From NCBI GenBank assembly GCA_902527545.1, contig CABZPR010000001.1:180848-244847 (forward strand): a stretch of 64,000 nt of DNA, written 5' to 3'. The position numbers were made by a program, and so were the translations under genes. This DNA is from an uncultured Alphaproteobacteria bacterium. GTDB lineage: Bacteria; Pseudomonadota; Alphaproteobacteria; HIMB59. The notes under the pieces were generated by a model. That model had not been told where the DNA came from. It ran no database searches and worked only from the letters and a program-made list of their open reading frames with translations. This document shows positions 1 to 8,808 of this stretch, one piece after another (within the stretch, counting starts at the first letter, position 1; every line of letters starts with the position of its first letter).

Positions 1-2
1 AT

Positions 3-350
3 CAAAGTTCATTTACAAAAATTAATAATGTCGAAGTTGAAATTAATAAACAAGGTTGGCATACACATACATTGAGTTGGATAGACTCAAATGTAATAAA
101 TTCATTAAATGGAAAAGTAATCCTTAAAAAAGATCTTTATGAAAATACCTTTGAAATATTAAGTTCAATCATACTTCATTTTATTCAATCGGGGGCAAAT
201 ATAAAATTGGATTATAATTTAATTAAAAGTTTTATAGATCAAAATCCAATAGAGAATATTTCAACAGACATTAAGATCTCTCAGAAAGAAAAAAAGTTTA
301 TTGATAACTATATTAGTAATATTTTTTCAAAATTTAATTTTGATGGATAA
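3..350 (+). CDS. C-terminal part of an unidentified protein (runs off window start)
   Basis: The frame is open from the first bases of the window, so the tracked TTG start is probably internal and the gene begins outside the window. The visible part is about 115 residues, lysine- and isoleucine-rich, with no signal peptide or membrane segment. It ends 6 bases before yggS, so it is probably co-transcribed with yggS, the LolA-like gene and the winged-helix gene. I do not recognise the family. Confidence 0.6.
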   Translation, partial: QSSFTKINNVEVEINKQGWHTHTLSWIDSNVINSLNGKVILKKDLYENTFEILSSIILHFIQSGANIKLDYNLIKSFIDQNPIENISTDIKISQKEKKFIDNYISNIFSKFNFDG

Positions 351-356
351 GTAAAA

Positions 357-989
357 TTGGAAATCAATTACTTAGAACTTAGAAGGATTATTGCTAATCT
401 GAAAAAATACCCTAAAGCATCTCTTCTTTTGGTTACAAAAAATAGGCCATTATATTTAATTAAATTATTGATAGAAAATGGCCACACATTGTTTGGTGAA
501 AATAGAGTTCAGGAGGCTATTGAAAAATTTTCCAAATTAAATTTAGACAATCTAGATCTTCATTTAATTGGTCCTCTTCAAACAAATAAAGTCAAATTGG
601 CACTATCTATATTCGACACAATACAAAGCGTCGACAGGCAAAAATTAGTAAAAGAAATATCAAAGCAAATTAATTCAAATAATAAGGTAAAGACAAAGAA
701 TTTTTTCATTCAAGTCAATATTGGAGAGGAACCTCAAAAAGCAGGTATTTCTATAAACGAAACCATAGACTTGTATAAGTATGCGGTATCTGAAAATCTA
801 AAGATATCTGGTTTAATGTGTATCCCACCTCTTGACAAAAGTCCTGATAATTATTTTAAAAAAATGATTGAATTAAGGGATTTTATTAATCCTAAGTTAA
901 TGCTAAGTATGGGAATGAGCAATGACTATGAGGTAGCATTATCTTTTCAATCTGATTTAATTAGAGTTGGTTCAAGAATTTTTAAGTGA
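357..989 (+). CDS. yggS: YggS family PLP-binding protein (PLP homeostasis)
   Basis: Alanine-racemase-like TIM-barrel protein that binds pyridoxal phosphate and helps PLP homeostasis in the cytoplasm. The sequence shows the family landmarks in order: the PLP-lysine region (LLVTKNRP, near residue 28), the GENRVQE motif, HLIGPLQTNK, QVNIGEEPQKAG, GLMCIPP, and a C-terminal LSMGMSNDYEVA followed by RVGSRIF. At 210 residues it is slightly shorter than the usual 220-230. The start is TTG, placed just after the stop of the upstream gene. The stop overlaps the GTG start of the next gene (GTGA), which indicates translational coupling. Family assignment is firm; the physiological role is known from homologues only. 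Confidence 0.93.
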   Translation: MEINYLELRRIIANLKKYPKASLLLVTKNRPLYLIKLLIENGHTLFGENRVQEAIEKFSKLNLDNLDLHLIGPLQTNKVKLALSIFDTIQSVDRQKLVKEISKQINSNNKVKTKNFFIQVNIGEEPQKAGISINETIDLYKYAVSENLKISGLMCIPPLDKSPDNYFKKMIELRDFINPKLMLSMGMSNDYEVALSFQSDLIRVGSRIFK

Positions 990-1462
990 AAAAAATACTT
1001 CTTATTTTCTTTTTGCAAATAAATGCTGCATTTGGTATTGAAGTTTCCTGCAATTTTGAAGAAGTTTATGGTAATGGTGAAGTTCAGCAAGGTTTTTTTT
1101 TCATAAAAAATCAAAGTCTTAGATACGAATACTTTGATAAAAATTTATTTACCATCATTGCAAAAGATGGGAATTTTTTTTTGATTAACCAAGCACATAA
1201 AAACAATGTTTCAAGAATTAACAATAATACAGAAATTTTAGAAATGATTATGAATATAGCAGCTGAGTACCCTAACTTAAAAAATAAATATAATTACAAC
1301 AATACAAATATTATTGTTGAAAAAAGTAGTAATAGTTTTATTAAAAGAGTCTCAATTAATTCAGAAAATTTAAATGTAAGTATCAACGTAATTAATTGTA
1401 AGTTTGAGACAATTCATAATAAGTATTTCAACCATTTTAATTTTGAAAAAGTTAGTAGGTAA
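986..1462 (+). CDS. LolA-like outer-membrane lipoprotein carrier family protein
   Basis: The protein starts with a hydrophobic stretch ending in an AFG-like site, so it is probably exported to the periplasm. The rest (158 residues total) has the beta-rich pattern of the LolA fold: a GxGxxQQGFFFI segment, a repeated sequence of the type RYEYFDKNLFTIIAKDG, then FFLINQ. LolA proteins ferry lipoproteins from the inner to the outer membrane. The GTG start overlaps the yggS stop. The weakly conserved sequence means it could be a LolA paralogue with another lipid-related role. The assignment rests on fold-like pattern and operon context, not on a clear motif. Confidence 0.6.
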   Translation: MKKILLIFFLQINAAFGIEVSCNFEEVYGNGEVQQGFFFIKNQSLRYEYFDKNLFTIIAKDGNFFLINQAHKNNVSRINNNTEILEMIMNIAAEYPNLKNKYNYNNTNIIVEKSSNSFIKRVSINSENLNVSINVINCKFETIHNKYFNHFNFEKVSR

Positions 1463-1464
1463 AT

Positions 1465-1989
1465 TTGATAAAAATTACGTGCAACGATAAGCTTCTACTC
1501 TCAGCCATTAACAAAATATTAGTCCAAAAGAATCTGATTAACGATATAAAACTAGATAATTATTATGCAGATATAAAAATATATATTAAAGATAACAATC
1601 TATATTTAGATTGCAACGGCACAAAAAAAAACCTGTCTTTGCCAATTGATATTAATTTTTTCTTCGGTCAAGTATTAAAAATTATTTCTGATATTAAGAT
1701 TTCAAAAGATGAATATGATTATTTCCCTTATCAAAGGGTCTTGCTAAAAAACTCTAGAAGATCTTTATTAAGTGATATTCAGAATATAATATTTTCAAAT
1801 TTAATTATCTCAAAAAAAGGTATTAACAAAGATAAACTGTACAGTTTAATTTGGAAAAAAGATAAAGATATTTCCATAAATAAATTAGATACACACCTTA
1901 CGAATTTAAAAAATCAACTAAAAAAAGACCTAGGTATAAATGCTATTTTTCAATCTCAAGATAAGAATCTTAAATTAATGATTAATTAA
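1465..1989 (+). CDS. Small protein with a C-terminal winged-helix (OmpR-type) domain
   Basis: 174 residues. The last about 80 residues resemble the DNA-binding winged helix of response regulators: a segment INKDKLYSLIWKK followed by LDTHLTNLKNQLKKDLG matches the recognition-helix pattern (V-D-x-H-I-x-x-L-R-x-K-L). The first half lacks the aspartate pocket of a receiver domain, so this is not a normal two-component regulator. The start is TTG, 3 bases after the previous stop. Its 3' end overlaps the 3' end of ftsK on the other strand by 15 bases. A role as an orphan regulator is inference. Confidence 0.5.
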   Translation: MIKITCNDKLLLSAINKILVQKNLINDIKLDNYYADIKIYIKDNNLYLDCNGTKKNLSLPIDINFFFGQVLKIISDIKISKDEYDYFPYQRVLLKNSRRSLLSDIQNIIFSNLIISKKGINKDKLYSLIWKKDKDISINKLDTHLTNLKNQLKKDLGINAIFQSQDKNLKLMIN

Positions 1990-4050
1990 AATATCCCTTT
2001 TACCAGCATGGTTAGGAGGAGATACCACTCCTCGTTGTTCAAGTGCTTCCATAATTCGTGCTGCTTTGTTATATCCTACTTGAAAATTTCTTTGTAAATA
2101 GCTAGTAGAGGCTTTATTGCTTGATTTAATAAGATCTATAGATTTACTAATTAACGCCTCGTCCTCATCACTTAATGTGTCAAAATGTTCATCATTATTT
2201 TTTATTATTTCATCTAGCTCTTCAAGATATTGGACTTTCTGACTTTTTTTTATCTCTTTAATTAACTTATTTACCTCGTTATCAGATATAAATGCAGATT
2301 GGTATCGAATTATATTTCCACCATTTTTAGACATAAGCATATCACCGTTACCAAGCAATTGTTCCGCGCCAATTTCACCAAGTACAGTCCTGCTGTCATA
2401 TTTACTAGCTACTTGAAAGCTAATTCTTGATGGAAAATTAGCTTTTATACTACCGGTAATTATATCTACACTGGGTCTTTGCGTAGCCATAACTAAATGT
2501 ATTCCACATGCTCTTGCCATTTGAGCTAGTCTTTGAACATAATGCTCAACCTCTTTACCAGCAGTCATCATTAAATCAGCCATTTCGTCAATAAATACAA
2601 CTATATAGGGAAGTTTTTCAATAGATTTTTGGTTATAACCTTCCAAGCTTCTAGTGTTTTCCTCATTCATAAGTGAGTATCTTCTCTCCATCTCTTTGCA
2701 AACCCATTTGAGTGCTAAAATTGCTTTTTTTGGTTCTGTGACAACTGGTGTTAATAAATGAGCAATATCATTGTACACACTAAGTTCTAACATTTTTGGA
2801 TCAATTAGTATCAAACGTAAATCTTCAGGAGAAAATTTATATAAAATACTTGCAAGTAAAGTATTTATGAATACTGATTTGCCTGAGCCAGTGGTGCCAG
2901 CCACTAATAAATGAGGAGTCTTACTTAAGTCAATAACCTCAATATTTCCAGATATATCTTTACCAATACAAATTGGTATCTTTGAGGTAGTATTTTTAAA
3001 ATTATTGTCACTTAGAAGTTCTTTAATCGTAACCGTTTCGCGCTTTTCATTAGGAACTTCTACTCCCAAATATTGAGTTCCATAAATTTGTGCTATTCTA
3101 ACTGCACCCACACCCATACTTCTTGAAATATCATCTGCTAAATTAATAATTGTATTTATTTTTATTCCAGCGGCTGGCAAAATTTCAAACAATGTCACCA
3201 CAGGTCCCAGTTTTACATTAACTACCTTAATATCAATATTAAAATCTTGAAAAACCCTTTCAAGTAGATCTGAATTTTCTTTTATATTTTCTTTATCAAG
3301 ACTTTTTTTGGACAGGGAATTATCTGCTTCTAATATTTCAAGAGATGGTGAAAAATATTTTGATTTTTGATTAGGTCTATCATTTTCATCGTAAATTTTA
3401 CTATAACTATCATTTGCAAAATTATCTTCAGGTATATTATTTATAATTGGTTCTTTTTTAATTTGACCATCAACTACATTATTTTGGTTATACGTTTTGA
3501 AAATGTTATTAACTTTGATTCTAGGAATTTTGAACAAAATAAAAATATTCTGTGAAAATAAGTAGATGCAAATACCCACAAAAGTTAAAAAATAACTTAA
3601 ATAATTTAATGCATACAAATCATATAACTGATTGGCAAAAATGCCCCATGTCTCAATTGAGTCAATAAATAATAATTCTACATTTAAATCAATTAGTGTC
3701 TGGGGAATTAATACTAGGCTTATAAAAAAAAATAGTAATCTAATAAACAGGTACTCAGGACTCTTTTTAAAAAACACTAATAATGAGTAAACTAAAAAGA
3801 AAATGATAATTAAGTAAGCAAAAATCCCAAATGTGTAAAAAAGAAAGCTAGCATAATATGAACCTAAATCTCCTAATAAATTCTCAGAGTTTTTACTTGT
3901 GCTTGTTAAAAAAGAATTATCATTGATACTAAATGTTATTAGTGCAAGAGCAGACAAAATAGACACTAAAAAAAGAAAGAAACCGTATAAGAAGCCTATA
4001 GTTTTTGAGATTTTTTCTTTTAAGATTTCAGGAATATAGTTATTCTTCAT
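1975..4050 (-). CDS. ftsK: DNA translocase FtsK
   Basis: Membrane-anchored ATPase that pumps DNA at the division septum and activates XerCD at dif. The order is a four-helix N-terminal membrane domain (about residues 15-170), a linker, the alpha/beta motor domain and a C-terminal gamma winged helix (YLQRNFQVGYNKAARIME, near residue 650). The Walker A motif is GTTGSGKS, and Walker B is VVFIDEMADLMM. The ATQRPSVDIITG motif is also present. At 691 residues it is on the short side because the linker is reduced. It converges with the upstream winged-helix gene and diverges from the UbiH-type gene. Confidence 0.97.
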   Translation of the reverse strand: MKNNYIPEILKEKISKTIGFLYGFFLFLVSILSALALITFSINDNSFLTSTSKNSENLLGDLGSYYASFLFYTFGIFAYLIIIFFLVYSLLVFFKKSPEYLFIRLLFFFISLVLIPQTLIDLNVELLFIDSIETWGIFANQLYDLYALNYLSYFLTFVGICIYLFSQNIFILFKIPRIKVNNIFKTYNQNNVVDGQIKKEPIINNIPEDNFANDSYSKIYDENDRPNQKSKYFSPSLEILEADNSLSKKSLDKENIKENSDLLERVFQDFNIDIKVVNVKLGPVVTLFEILPAAGIKINTIINLADDISRSMGVGAVRIAQIYGTQYLGVEVPNEKRETVTIKELLSDNNFKNTTSKIPICIGKDISGNIEVIDLSKTPHLLVAGTTGSGKSVFINTLLASILYKFSPEDLRLILIDPKMLELSVYNDIAHLLTPVVTEPKKAILALKWVCKEMERRYSLMNEENTRSLEGYNQKSIEKLPYIVVFIDEMADLMMTAGKEVEHYVQRLAQMARACGIHLVMATQRPSVDIITGSIKANFPSRISFQVASKYDSRTVLGEIGAEQLLGNGDMLMSKNGGNIIRYQSAFISDNEVNKLIKEIKKSQKVQYLEELDEIIKNNDEHFDTLSDEDEALISKSIDLIKSSNKASTSYLQRNFQVGYNKAARIMEALEQRGVVSPPNHAGKRDILINH

Positions 4051-4076
4051 TACTCTAAATAAATATATGCGTCTAA

Positions 4077-5198
4077 ATGAAAAATAAAATACATAAATAT
4101 GATTTTTTAATAGTAGGCGCTGGACTTATCGGGGCCATTGCTGCATTGGCTTTGATTAAAAAAAAATTTAAAGTCTTAGTAATAGACAAAAAAGATAGCG
4201 TATTTAGAGACGCTAGAACACTAGCAGTAAACGCGAACTCAATTGATTTTCTCAGGCAATTGGGAATTTGGAATAAACTTAAATCCAAACCACAACCAAT
4301 TGAAAAAATCATTATTAAAGATTACGTCAATATCAAACCACTAATATTTGAGAGTAACAATGAACACATGGGAGAAGTTATTTATAATAAAGAAGTATAC
4401 AAATTGGCAAGACAAAAACTAAAAAGTTATAAAGTTTTAAAAACTAATATTAATATAAAAAATAGTGAACTTTTGCCGAACAAAGAACTTTTTATAAGTA
4501 ATAAGAATTATATTTTTAAAAAAATTATTATCAGTATAGGAAAAAATGTTATTTCTAGTAGAGAACATAAAAGTATAATTTTTGATCAACAACATCACTC
4601 TTACGTTGGTTTCTTTAAACACAATAAAGACCATAGAAATACAGCATACGAGTATTTTACTGACAGAGGACCTTTAGCTATTTTACCTGCGCCAGGCGAC
4701 TCTCAAAAAAAATCTACATTTATTTATTCAACTAAAGACAAAATTACTAATACACAATTAAAAAAATTAATTAAAGGTAAAATTATAAAAACCTATGGTA
4801 AATTAATTTTTAATCAATCTATATTTAAATTTCCTATCAATCCTCATCTTATAAAAAGCAATAAAAATTTTATTTATATCGGTGATAGTTTAAAATCAAT
4901 ACACCCAGTTGCTGGGCAAGGATGGAACCTAGGAGTAAAGGATATTCAAACATTGTGCAAATTGTTAGAACAATATTCACTAGAAACAGAAAATTTTAAT
5001 TCACTATATTATGCGAGGAGAATAACAGAAAGTACAATTTATTTTACTTTTACTACTTTTCTTAATTTTTTATATGAAAACAAGAATTCATTTAATAATG
5101 CAATTATTAAAACAGGTTTTAACACACTAAAAAATATAAAATTTGCAAGAGACCTTTTTATAAAACAAGCTATGGGTAGAGTTAATTTAATTGATTAG
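4077..5198 (+). CDS. UbiH/UbiF-type FAD-dependent hydroxylase
   Basis: Flavin monooxygenase of the ubiquinone-ring hydroxylase family, acting at the inner membrane on ubiquinone precursors. The N-terminal dinucleotide fold is VGAGLIGAIAALAL. The second FAD motif, GDSLKSIHPVAGQGWNLG near residue 265, matches the GDAAHxxxPxxGQGxNxG signature. At 373 residues it is slightly shorter than the typical 390-400. Which ring position it hydroxylates cannot be told from sequence alone, so no specific ubi letter is given. The 3' end overlaps the convergent Lon-domain gene by 17 bases. Confidence 0.88.
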   Translation: MKNKIHKYDFLIVGAGLIGAIAALALIKKKFKVLVIDKKDSVFRDARTLAVNANSIDFLRQLGIWNKLKSKPQPIEKIIIKDYVNIKPLIFESNNEHMGEVIYNKEVYKLARQKLKSYKVLKTNINIKNSELLPNKELFISNKNYIFKKIIISIGKNVISSREHKSIIFDQQHHSYVGFFKHNKDHRNTAYEYFTDRGPLAILPAPGDSQKKSTFIYSTKDKITNTQLKKLIKGKIIKTYGKLIFNQSIFKFPINPHLIKSNKNFIYIGDSLKSIHPVAGQGWNLGVKDIQTLCKLLEQYSLETENFNSLYYARRITESTIYFTFTTFLNFLYENKNSFNNAIIKTGFNTLKNIKFARDLFIKQAMGRVNLID

Positions 5199-5841
5199 GA
5201 TTTTTTTTTCCAACTACTTGAAAAGTATTTAGATCAAGAATTGAATTTATAGTATTGAACCTTGAAGCAATATTCGGCGATTCAAGTATTGCTTGTTTAT
5301 CTATCTTGTTAAATGGGGCTAGCATAGCTAGTGTCGATAAAAGTTGTAAATTTGACGTTTCAGCGAGGACATCCTTATCAATAGCTAATTTTTTCATCTT
5401 AAAAAAATTATTGTACTTTTGAATTAAACCTGATCTGTCAATGCTGGGTTCCATATTGTTCAAATCATCCAGGTAATCTTGACAATCAATATTTGCTTGA
5501 TAATAACCTTTTGGAGTAAGATTTCTGTCATGCAAGACAAATCTGCAAATACCCTCAAGGTTTAAAACTAATCTGTAGTCGGGTGTTTCAATGTACGAGG
5601 TTATTTTCCCAATACAACCCATTTGAAACAATTCATTATTATTATTCTTAGGTTGAATAATACCAATCATTCTGTGACTTTTAAGACTATCTAATGTCAT
5701 TTCAATATATCTTTCTTCAAATATATTTAGAGGTAGTTTTCCAAAAGGAAGTAGTAAAACGTTATCCAAAGGGAATATGGGTATAGAATTTGGAATCTTT
5801 TTTGAGTCGATTTCAAAAAGTTTTTTTATAGAATCTTCCAT
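5182..5841 (-). CDS. LON N-terminal (PUA-like) substrate-binding domain protein
   Basis: A stand-alone Lon N-domain protein of 219 residues without the ATPase or protease parts. Family landmarks are IPIFPLDNVLLLPFGKLPLNIFEERY near the N-terminus, then MIGIIQP, GCIGKITS and the LNLEGICRF segment. In alphaproteobacteria this family commonly sits directly downstream of the thioredoxin-TPR gene, as here. The start codon shares a base with that gene's stop, so the two are translationally coupled. A role in protein quality control is inferred from context; the biochemical function is not established. Confidence 0.9.
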   Translation of the reverse strand: MEDSIKKLFEIDSKKIPNSIPIFPLDNVLLLPFGKLPLNIFEERYIEMTLDSLKSHRMIGIIQPKNNNNELFQMGCIGKITSYIETPDYRLVLNLEGICRFVLHDRNLTPKGYYQANIDCQDYLDDLNNMEPSIDRSGLIQKYNNFFKMKKLAIDKDVLAETSNLQLLSTLAMLAPFNKIDKQAILESPNIASRFNTINSILDLNTFQVVGKKNPNQLN

Positions 5842-6710
5842 TATTTAAACATCATACTCGATAACTTCTTACGAGTTTCCATTACATTTGTATCATTAAA
5901 ACCTAGTAGATCAAAATATTCCAAAAGTTTTTTTTTTGCAGCCTCTTCATTCCATTTTGGATTTTGGTCAAATATTAACAAAAGTTGATCAAAACCTTTT
6001 TTGGTTTCGCTTGATGAAAGATAGTAATTCGCTAGTTTAAATCTGTGTTCCATATTTTTTGGATCTGCATTGATCTCTTTCAATAAGTCTTTTTCAGATA
6101 CATCTAAATTACTTTGACTAGTTGTTTCTAAGAGCTTTTTAATTTTTAAAATATCTTCATCTTTCAAAATACTTTCATCAAATGATTCGAACATTTCATT
6201 TGCATCCTCAAATCTTTTGAGTTGCAATAAACATCTTAGCATTCCAGCAATAATTTTGGGGTTTCCTGGATCCATTCCAATAAGTCCCTCAAATAGTTTT
6301 AAAGCATCCTCAAATTTCTGTTCACCAAATAATTTATCAGCTTGTTCAATAAGTTTTGGAACTTCATTTCCTGGAGTGGCTTCAATCATTTTATTCACCA
6401 TTATTTCAATTTTACTCTCAGGCTGTGCACCTTGGAAGGCGTCAACAGGTTTTCCATTTACAAACCCGTATACTGTAGGAATTGATTGAACATTCAATTG
6501 AGATGCAATTCCTTGGTTTTCGTCTACATTTATTTTTACAAGATATACTTTACCATTTTTCTTAGTGACGACTTTTTCTAATATTGGAGTTAATTGTTTA
6601 CAAGGTCCACACCAAGGAGCCCAAAAATCAACTAGCACTGGAGTAGTCTTTGATTTTTCAACTACTTCTTCTAAAAATTGATCTTGAAGTATATCTTTTA
6701 TAAATGTCAT
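5841..6710 (-). CDS. ybbN: Thioredoxin-TPR chaperedoxin (YbbN/CnoX family)
   Basis: Residues 1-110 form a thioredoxin domain with an intact WCGPC redox motif (Cys34, Cys37) and the cis-proline region QSIPTVYGF. Residues 120-289 carry TPR-like helices. This is the layout of YbbN/CnoX, which protects unfolded proteins and makes mixed disulfides under oxidative stress. Because the CxxC is complete, this version may be an active reductase, unlike the redox-dead SXXC form of E. coli. There is no signal peptide, so it is cytoplasmic. It is the first gene of a two-gene minus-strand unit with the Lon-domain gene. Confidence 0.92.
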   Translation of the reverse strand: MTFIKDILQDQFLEEVVEKSKTTPVLVDFWAPWCGPCKQLTPILEKVVTKKNGKVYLVKINVDENQGIASQLNVQSIPTVYGFVNGKPVDAFQGAQPESKIEIMVNKMIEATPGNEVPKLIEQADKLFGEQKFEDALKLFEGLIGMDPGNPKIIAGMLRCLLQLKRFEDANEMFESFDESILKDEDILKIKKLLETTSQSNLDVSEKDLLKEINADPKNMEHRFKLANYYLSSSETKKGFDQLLLIFDQNPKWNEEAAKKKLLEYFDLLGFNDTNVMETRKKLSSMMFK

Positions 6711-6785
6711 AAATTATAAATAGTGTTAAAAATAAAATTTACAATGAGTGTATTATCTTATCGTTAAGTATAATATCCTATTAAA

Positions 6786-7484
6786 ATGAAAATTCCTCGT
6801 ATTAATAATTTATTTAATAAAGAAAAAAAACATAGAGTTTTTGACGGAAAGTTAGTCTACGGATTAGAAAAAAACAATATAAACTATTTTATTGATGTTG
6901 GTGCTAACTTCGGTCAAACAGCTTTAGAAATTATTAAGTGGGGCTATGAAGGAGAAATAGTTTCAATCGAACCTGTGTTAGAATGCCATAACTATATTTC
7001 TAGTCTCTCCAAGAATTACAAGAATTGGACCATTCTTGATAGAATGGCTGTTGGAGATTTTAATGGTTCTACAAACATAAATGTTTCTGAGGCATCTGAT
7101 CTCAGTAGTATTCTTAACCCAACTGAATTATTGAACAACTCATACTCTAATGTAAAAAAGAAGCACACGGAGAATGTTGATATTTTTAAAATTGACTCTA
7201 TAAAAATTTTTGATGAAATTCAGGACAAAAATATTTTTCTTAAAATTGATGCTCAAGGTTATGATTATAAAGTCCTTAAAGGTGCAAAAAAACTCATTAA
7301 ACGTTTATCTGGTATAATGATTGAGGCCTCTCTAGAGCCATTGTATGATAATCAAGAAACCTATTTTGAAATCATAAAATTTCTTCATGATCTTGGTATG
7401 AAACCTCACATGATTTCCGAAAGATCATTTAGTAGGAGGAGCAAACAACAATTACAAGTAGATTTAGTATATTTTAGAAAATAA
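6786..7484 (+). CDS. FkbM family SAM-dependent methyltransferase
   Basis: 232-residue methyltransferase. Residues 34-44 (IDVGANFGQTA) are motif I for S-adenosylmethionine. IVSIEPV follows as the acidic end of strand beta 2. FLKIDAQGYDYKVLKGA near residue 155 is the hallmark FkbM signature (KIDxxGxExxVLxGA). Members methylate sugars of surface polysaccharides or natural products. It stands alone between the ybbN unit and the tRNA-bounded island; a surface-glycan role fits the carbohydrate genes further right but is inference. Confidence 0.88.
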   Translation: MKIPRINNLFNKEKKHRVFDGKLVYGLEKNNINYFIDVGANFGQTALEIIKWGYEGEIVSIEPVLECHNYISSLSKNYKNWTILDRMAVGDFNGSTNINVSEASDLSSILNPTELLNNSYSNVKKKHTENVDIFKIDSIKIFDEIQDKNIFLKIDAQGYDYKVLKGAKKLIKRLSGIMIEASLEPLYDNQETYFEIIKFLHDLGMKPHMISERSFSRRSKQQLQVDLVYFRK

Positions 7485-7567
7485 TTGTGTGATGCAACTA
7501 ATCTTTTACTTGATACCGTAAAGGTCTACGTTTATAAATATCAATTCCAATAAAAAATTAATAAGGC

Positions 7568-7590
7568 TTATGCATTAAACATATGCATAA
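7568..7590. repeat. Perfect 8-bp inverted repeat upstream of tRNA-Gly copy 1
   Basis: TTATGCAT and ATGCATAA are separated by 7 bases. It lies on the chromosomal side of the left island end, 25 bases before the tRNA. No T-run follows on the plus strand, so it is not an obvious terminator. It may be an operator-like site or chance in AT-rich DNA. Confidence 0.4.
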
Positions 7591-7614
7591 ATACAAAAAG
7601 ATAATTAACGCTTA

Positions 7615-7689
7615 GCGGGCGTAGCTCAGGGGTAGAGCGCAACCTTGCCAAGGTTGAAGTCGAGGGTTCGAATCCCTTCGCCCGCTCCA
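7615..7689 (+). tRNA. tRNA-Gly (GCC), left copy with encoded CCA
   Basis: The 75-nt cloverleaf is complete: acceptor stem GCGGGCG/CGCCCGC, anticodon stem CAACC/GGTTG around loop TTGCCAA (anticodon GCC), T-loop GGTTCGAATCC, discriminator T and an encoded CCA. It is identical to the second copy 5,857 bases downstream. A GATAAT element about 14 bases upstream is a plausible -10 box. This copy forms the left boundary of the integrated island. Confidence 0.97.
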
Positions 7690-7755
7690 AAACGCAATCG
7701 TTTTCAACTCTCTTGTCGGTTTTATTTTCTCCAAGACTGTAACATATTTCCAAAT

Positions 7756-7777
7756 GATTGTGACAGGATTGTGACAG
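7756..7777 (+). repeat. Left-end arm-type repeats: 2 x GATTGTGACAG
   Basis: Two perfect tandem copies of an 11-base unit lie 66 bases inside the left tRNA copy. The TTGTGACA core recurs twice, with the same 11-base spacing and orientation, inside the right end (13421-13440). One helical turn between copies and symmetry across the element ends suggest integrase arm-binding sites. This role is inference from position. Confidence 0.6.
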
Positions 7778-7905
7778 CTTTTTTTTCATACACATAATAA
7801 TCTTAACCCCACCCCTGATAAATCTAAAAACCTAATAACATCCATAAGTGTGAAGTGAATTTTCTTGATAGCAGTATACATAAGGTATTAAATAAAAATT
7901 TATAA

Positions 7906-8061
7906 ATGGAAGAAATTCTTTCGTATGTTTTCGGATTTATTGCTGTATGGGGCTTAATGCCTTTGTTTACTCAAGAGGGTGGAAGTATATCTAGATATTG
8001 TATAGGAGCAGTCTGTGCTTATACTGCGATTAAAGCATACGGAGATGCAGGATATCGTTAG
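7906..8061 (+). CDS. Short membrane peptide, first gene of the island (51 aa)
   Basis: A 51-codon frame, below the cut-off of the ORF track, starts with ATG after an A-rich leader and ends with TAG just before the next gene's promoter. The product starts MEEILSYVFGF and is hydrophobic for much of its length, with one probable membrane segment and a second weaker one near CIGAVCAYTAI. No family is recognised. Codon use is like the neighbouring island genes. It could be a small membrane protein or a chance frame. Confidence 0.45.
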   Translation: MEEILSYVFGFIAVWGLMPLFTQEGGSISRYCIGAVCAYTAIKAYGDAGYR

Positions 8062-8066
8062 TAGGA

Positions 8067-8072
8067 TATAAT
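8067..8072 (+). promoter_or_regulatory. Promoter -10 box TATAAT for the 8084 gene
   Basis: A consensus TATAAT sits 11 bases before the start codon, implying a very short or absent leader. The surrounding segment GTAGGATATAATTATT recurs almost exactly at 14002-14017 before another small gene. No clear -35 box is visible. Confidence 0.5.
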
Positions 8073-8083
8073 TATTTAAATAA

Positions 8084-8434
8084 ATGCAAAAAAAATTATT
8101 AATTGTCTTATTATTTATACCAAGTTTACTTATGGCAGACTACAAAGTTACTGGTCCCATTAAAGGTAATGTTTGTTCATTTGGTTTGATATGTTCTTTT
8201 GAAGAACTACATGCTGTAAAAAAAGATGGAAAATATTATTCAATACAAAAAAGTTATTCTCGAGTATCTGATTATAGAGATGGTCGATGTTGGATTAACA
8301 TCAAGTCTAAAGATTGGGGGGTTTTCTCACATGGTATTAACTTGTTTAAAGGGGCTTTTTATCAAAAACAATCAAATGGTAACTTCAAAAAATTTAAACC
8401 TGAATATATAACTTTTCCATGTAGAAAATATTAA
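8084..8434 (+). CDS. Small secreted protein of unknown function (island)
   Basis: 116 residues with a short signal peptide (KKLLIVLLFIPSLLMA, cleavage after LMA near residue 18), so the product is exported. The mature part has four cysteines that could form disulfides (VCSFGLICSF, RCWIN and a C-terminal PCRKY) and several aromatic residues. No family is recognised. A TATAAT box lies just upstream. The next gene begins one base after its stop, so the two are probably co-expressed. The signal peptide resembles those of other island genes (11784, 12351). Confidence 0.65.
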   Translation: MQKKLLIVLLFIPSLLMADYKVTGPIKGNVCSFGLICSFEELHAVKKDGKYYSIQKSYSRVSDYRDGRCWINIKSKDWGVFSHGINLFKGAFYQKQSNGNFKKFKPEYITFPCRKY

Positions 8435-8797
8435 ATGAGTAAAGCAATAGACAATATTTACAGGATGTTTGATTATTTTACGGGTCGTTTTGAACCTGAA
8501 GATAGAGAGGAATACCTCGATGCGTTAAGTAGTTGTTTTAATCTCCAGTTACCATGGAGAATTGACGAGGATTTCAAAAAAAACAAAGAGCTCGACCAAG
8601 AGACACCCATGAAGTTTAAGAAGTGGCTCTGTGAGAAGCTTATTGAAGAGGATGGAGAGGTACAAATAGGAAAAAAATTTTACGGCAATACCGAACCATT
8701 TAAAAACTTACCTGAAAAATATTTCTATGACGATTCCTCCTTCATGGATGCTATTAAAAAAATTGCCGAAGCCCAGGCAAAAGATAAATTAAATTAA
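8435..8797 (+). CDS. Acidic cytoplasmic protein of unknown function (island)
   Basis: 120 residues, without signal peptide or membrane segment, rich in Glu, Asp and Lys and predicted mainly helical. It directly abuts the upstream secreted-protein gene. A C-terminal run, IKKIAEAQAKDKLN, looks like an amphipathic helix. No domain is recognised. Convergent with the 8809 minus-strand gene. Confidence 0.6.
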   Translation: MSKAIDNIYRMFDYFTGRFEPEDREEYLDALSSCFNLQLPWRIDEDFKKNKELDQETPMKFKKWLCEKLIEEDGEVQIGKKFYGNTEPFKNLPEKYFYDDSSFMDAIKKIAEAQAKDKLN

Positions 8798-8808
8798 ATT
8801 TTTAATAC

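Noticed and set aside
7568-7795. 75-residue minus-strand ORF reading ERAKGFEPSTSTLARLRSTPELRPL
   Set aside because: It is the antisense of the tRNA-Gly gene. This is a well-known spurious protein pattern in databases.
8226-8411. 61-residue ORF overlapping the 8084 gene in another frame
   Set aside because: No ribosome site, and the 8084 frame has a clear signal peptide and promoter.
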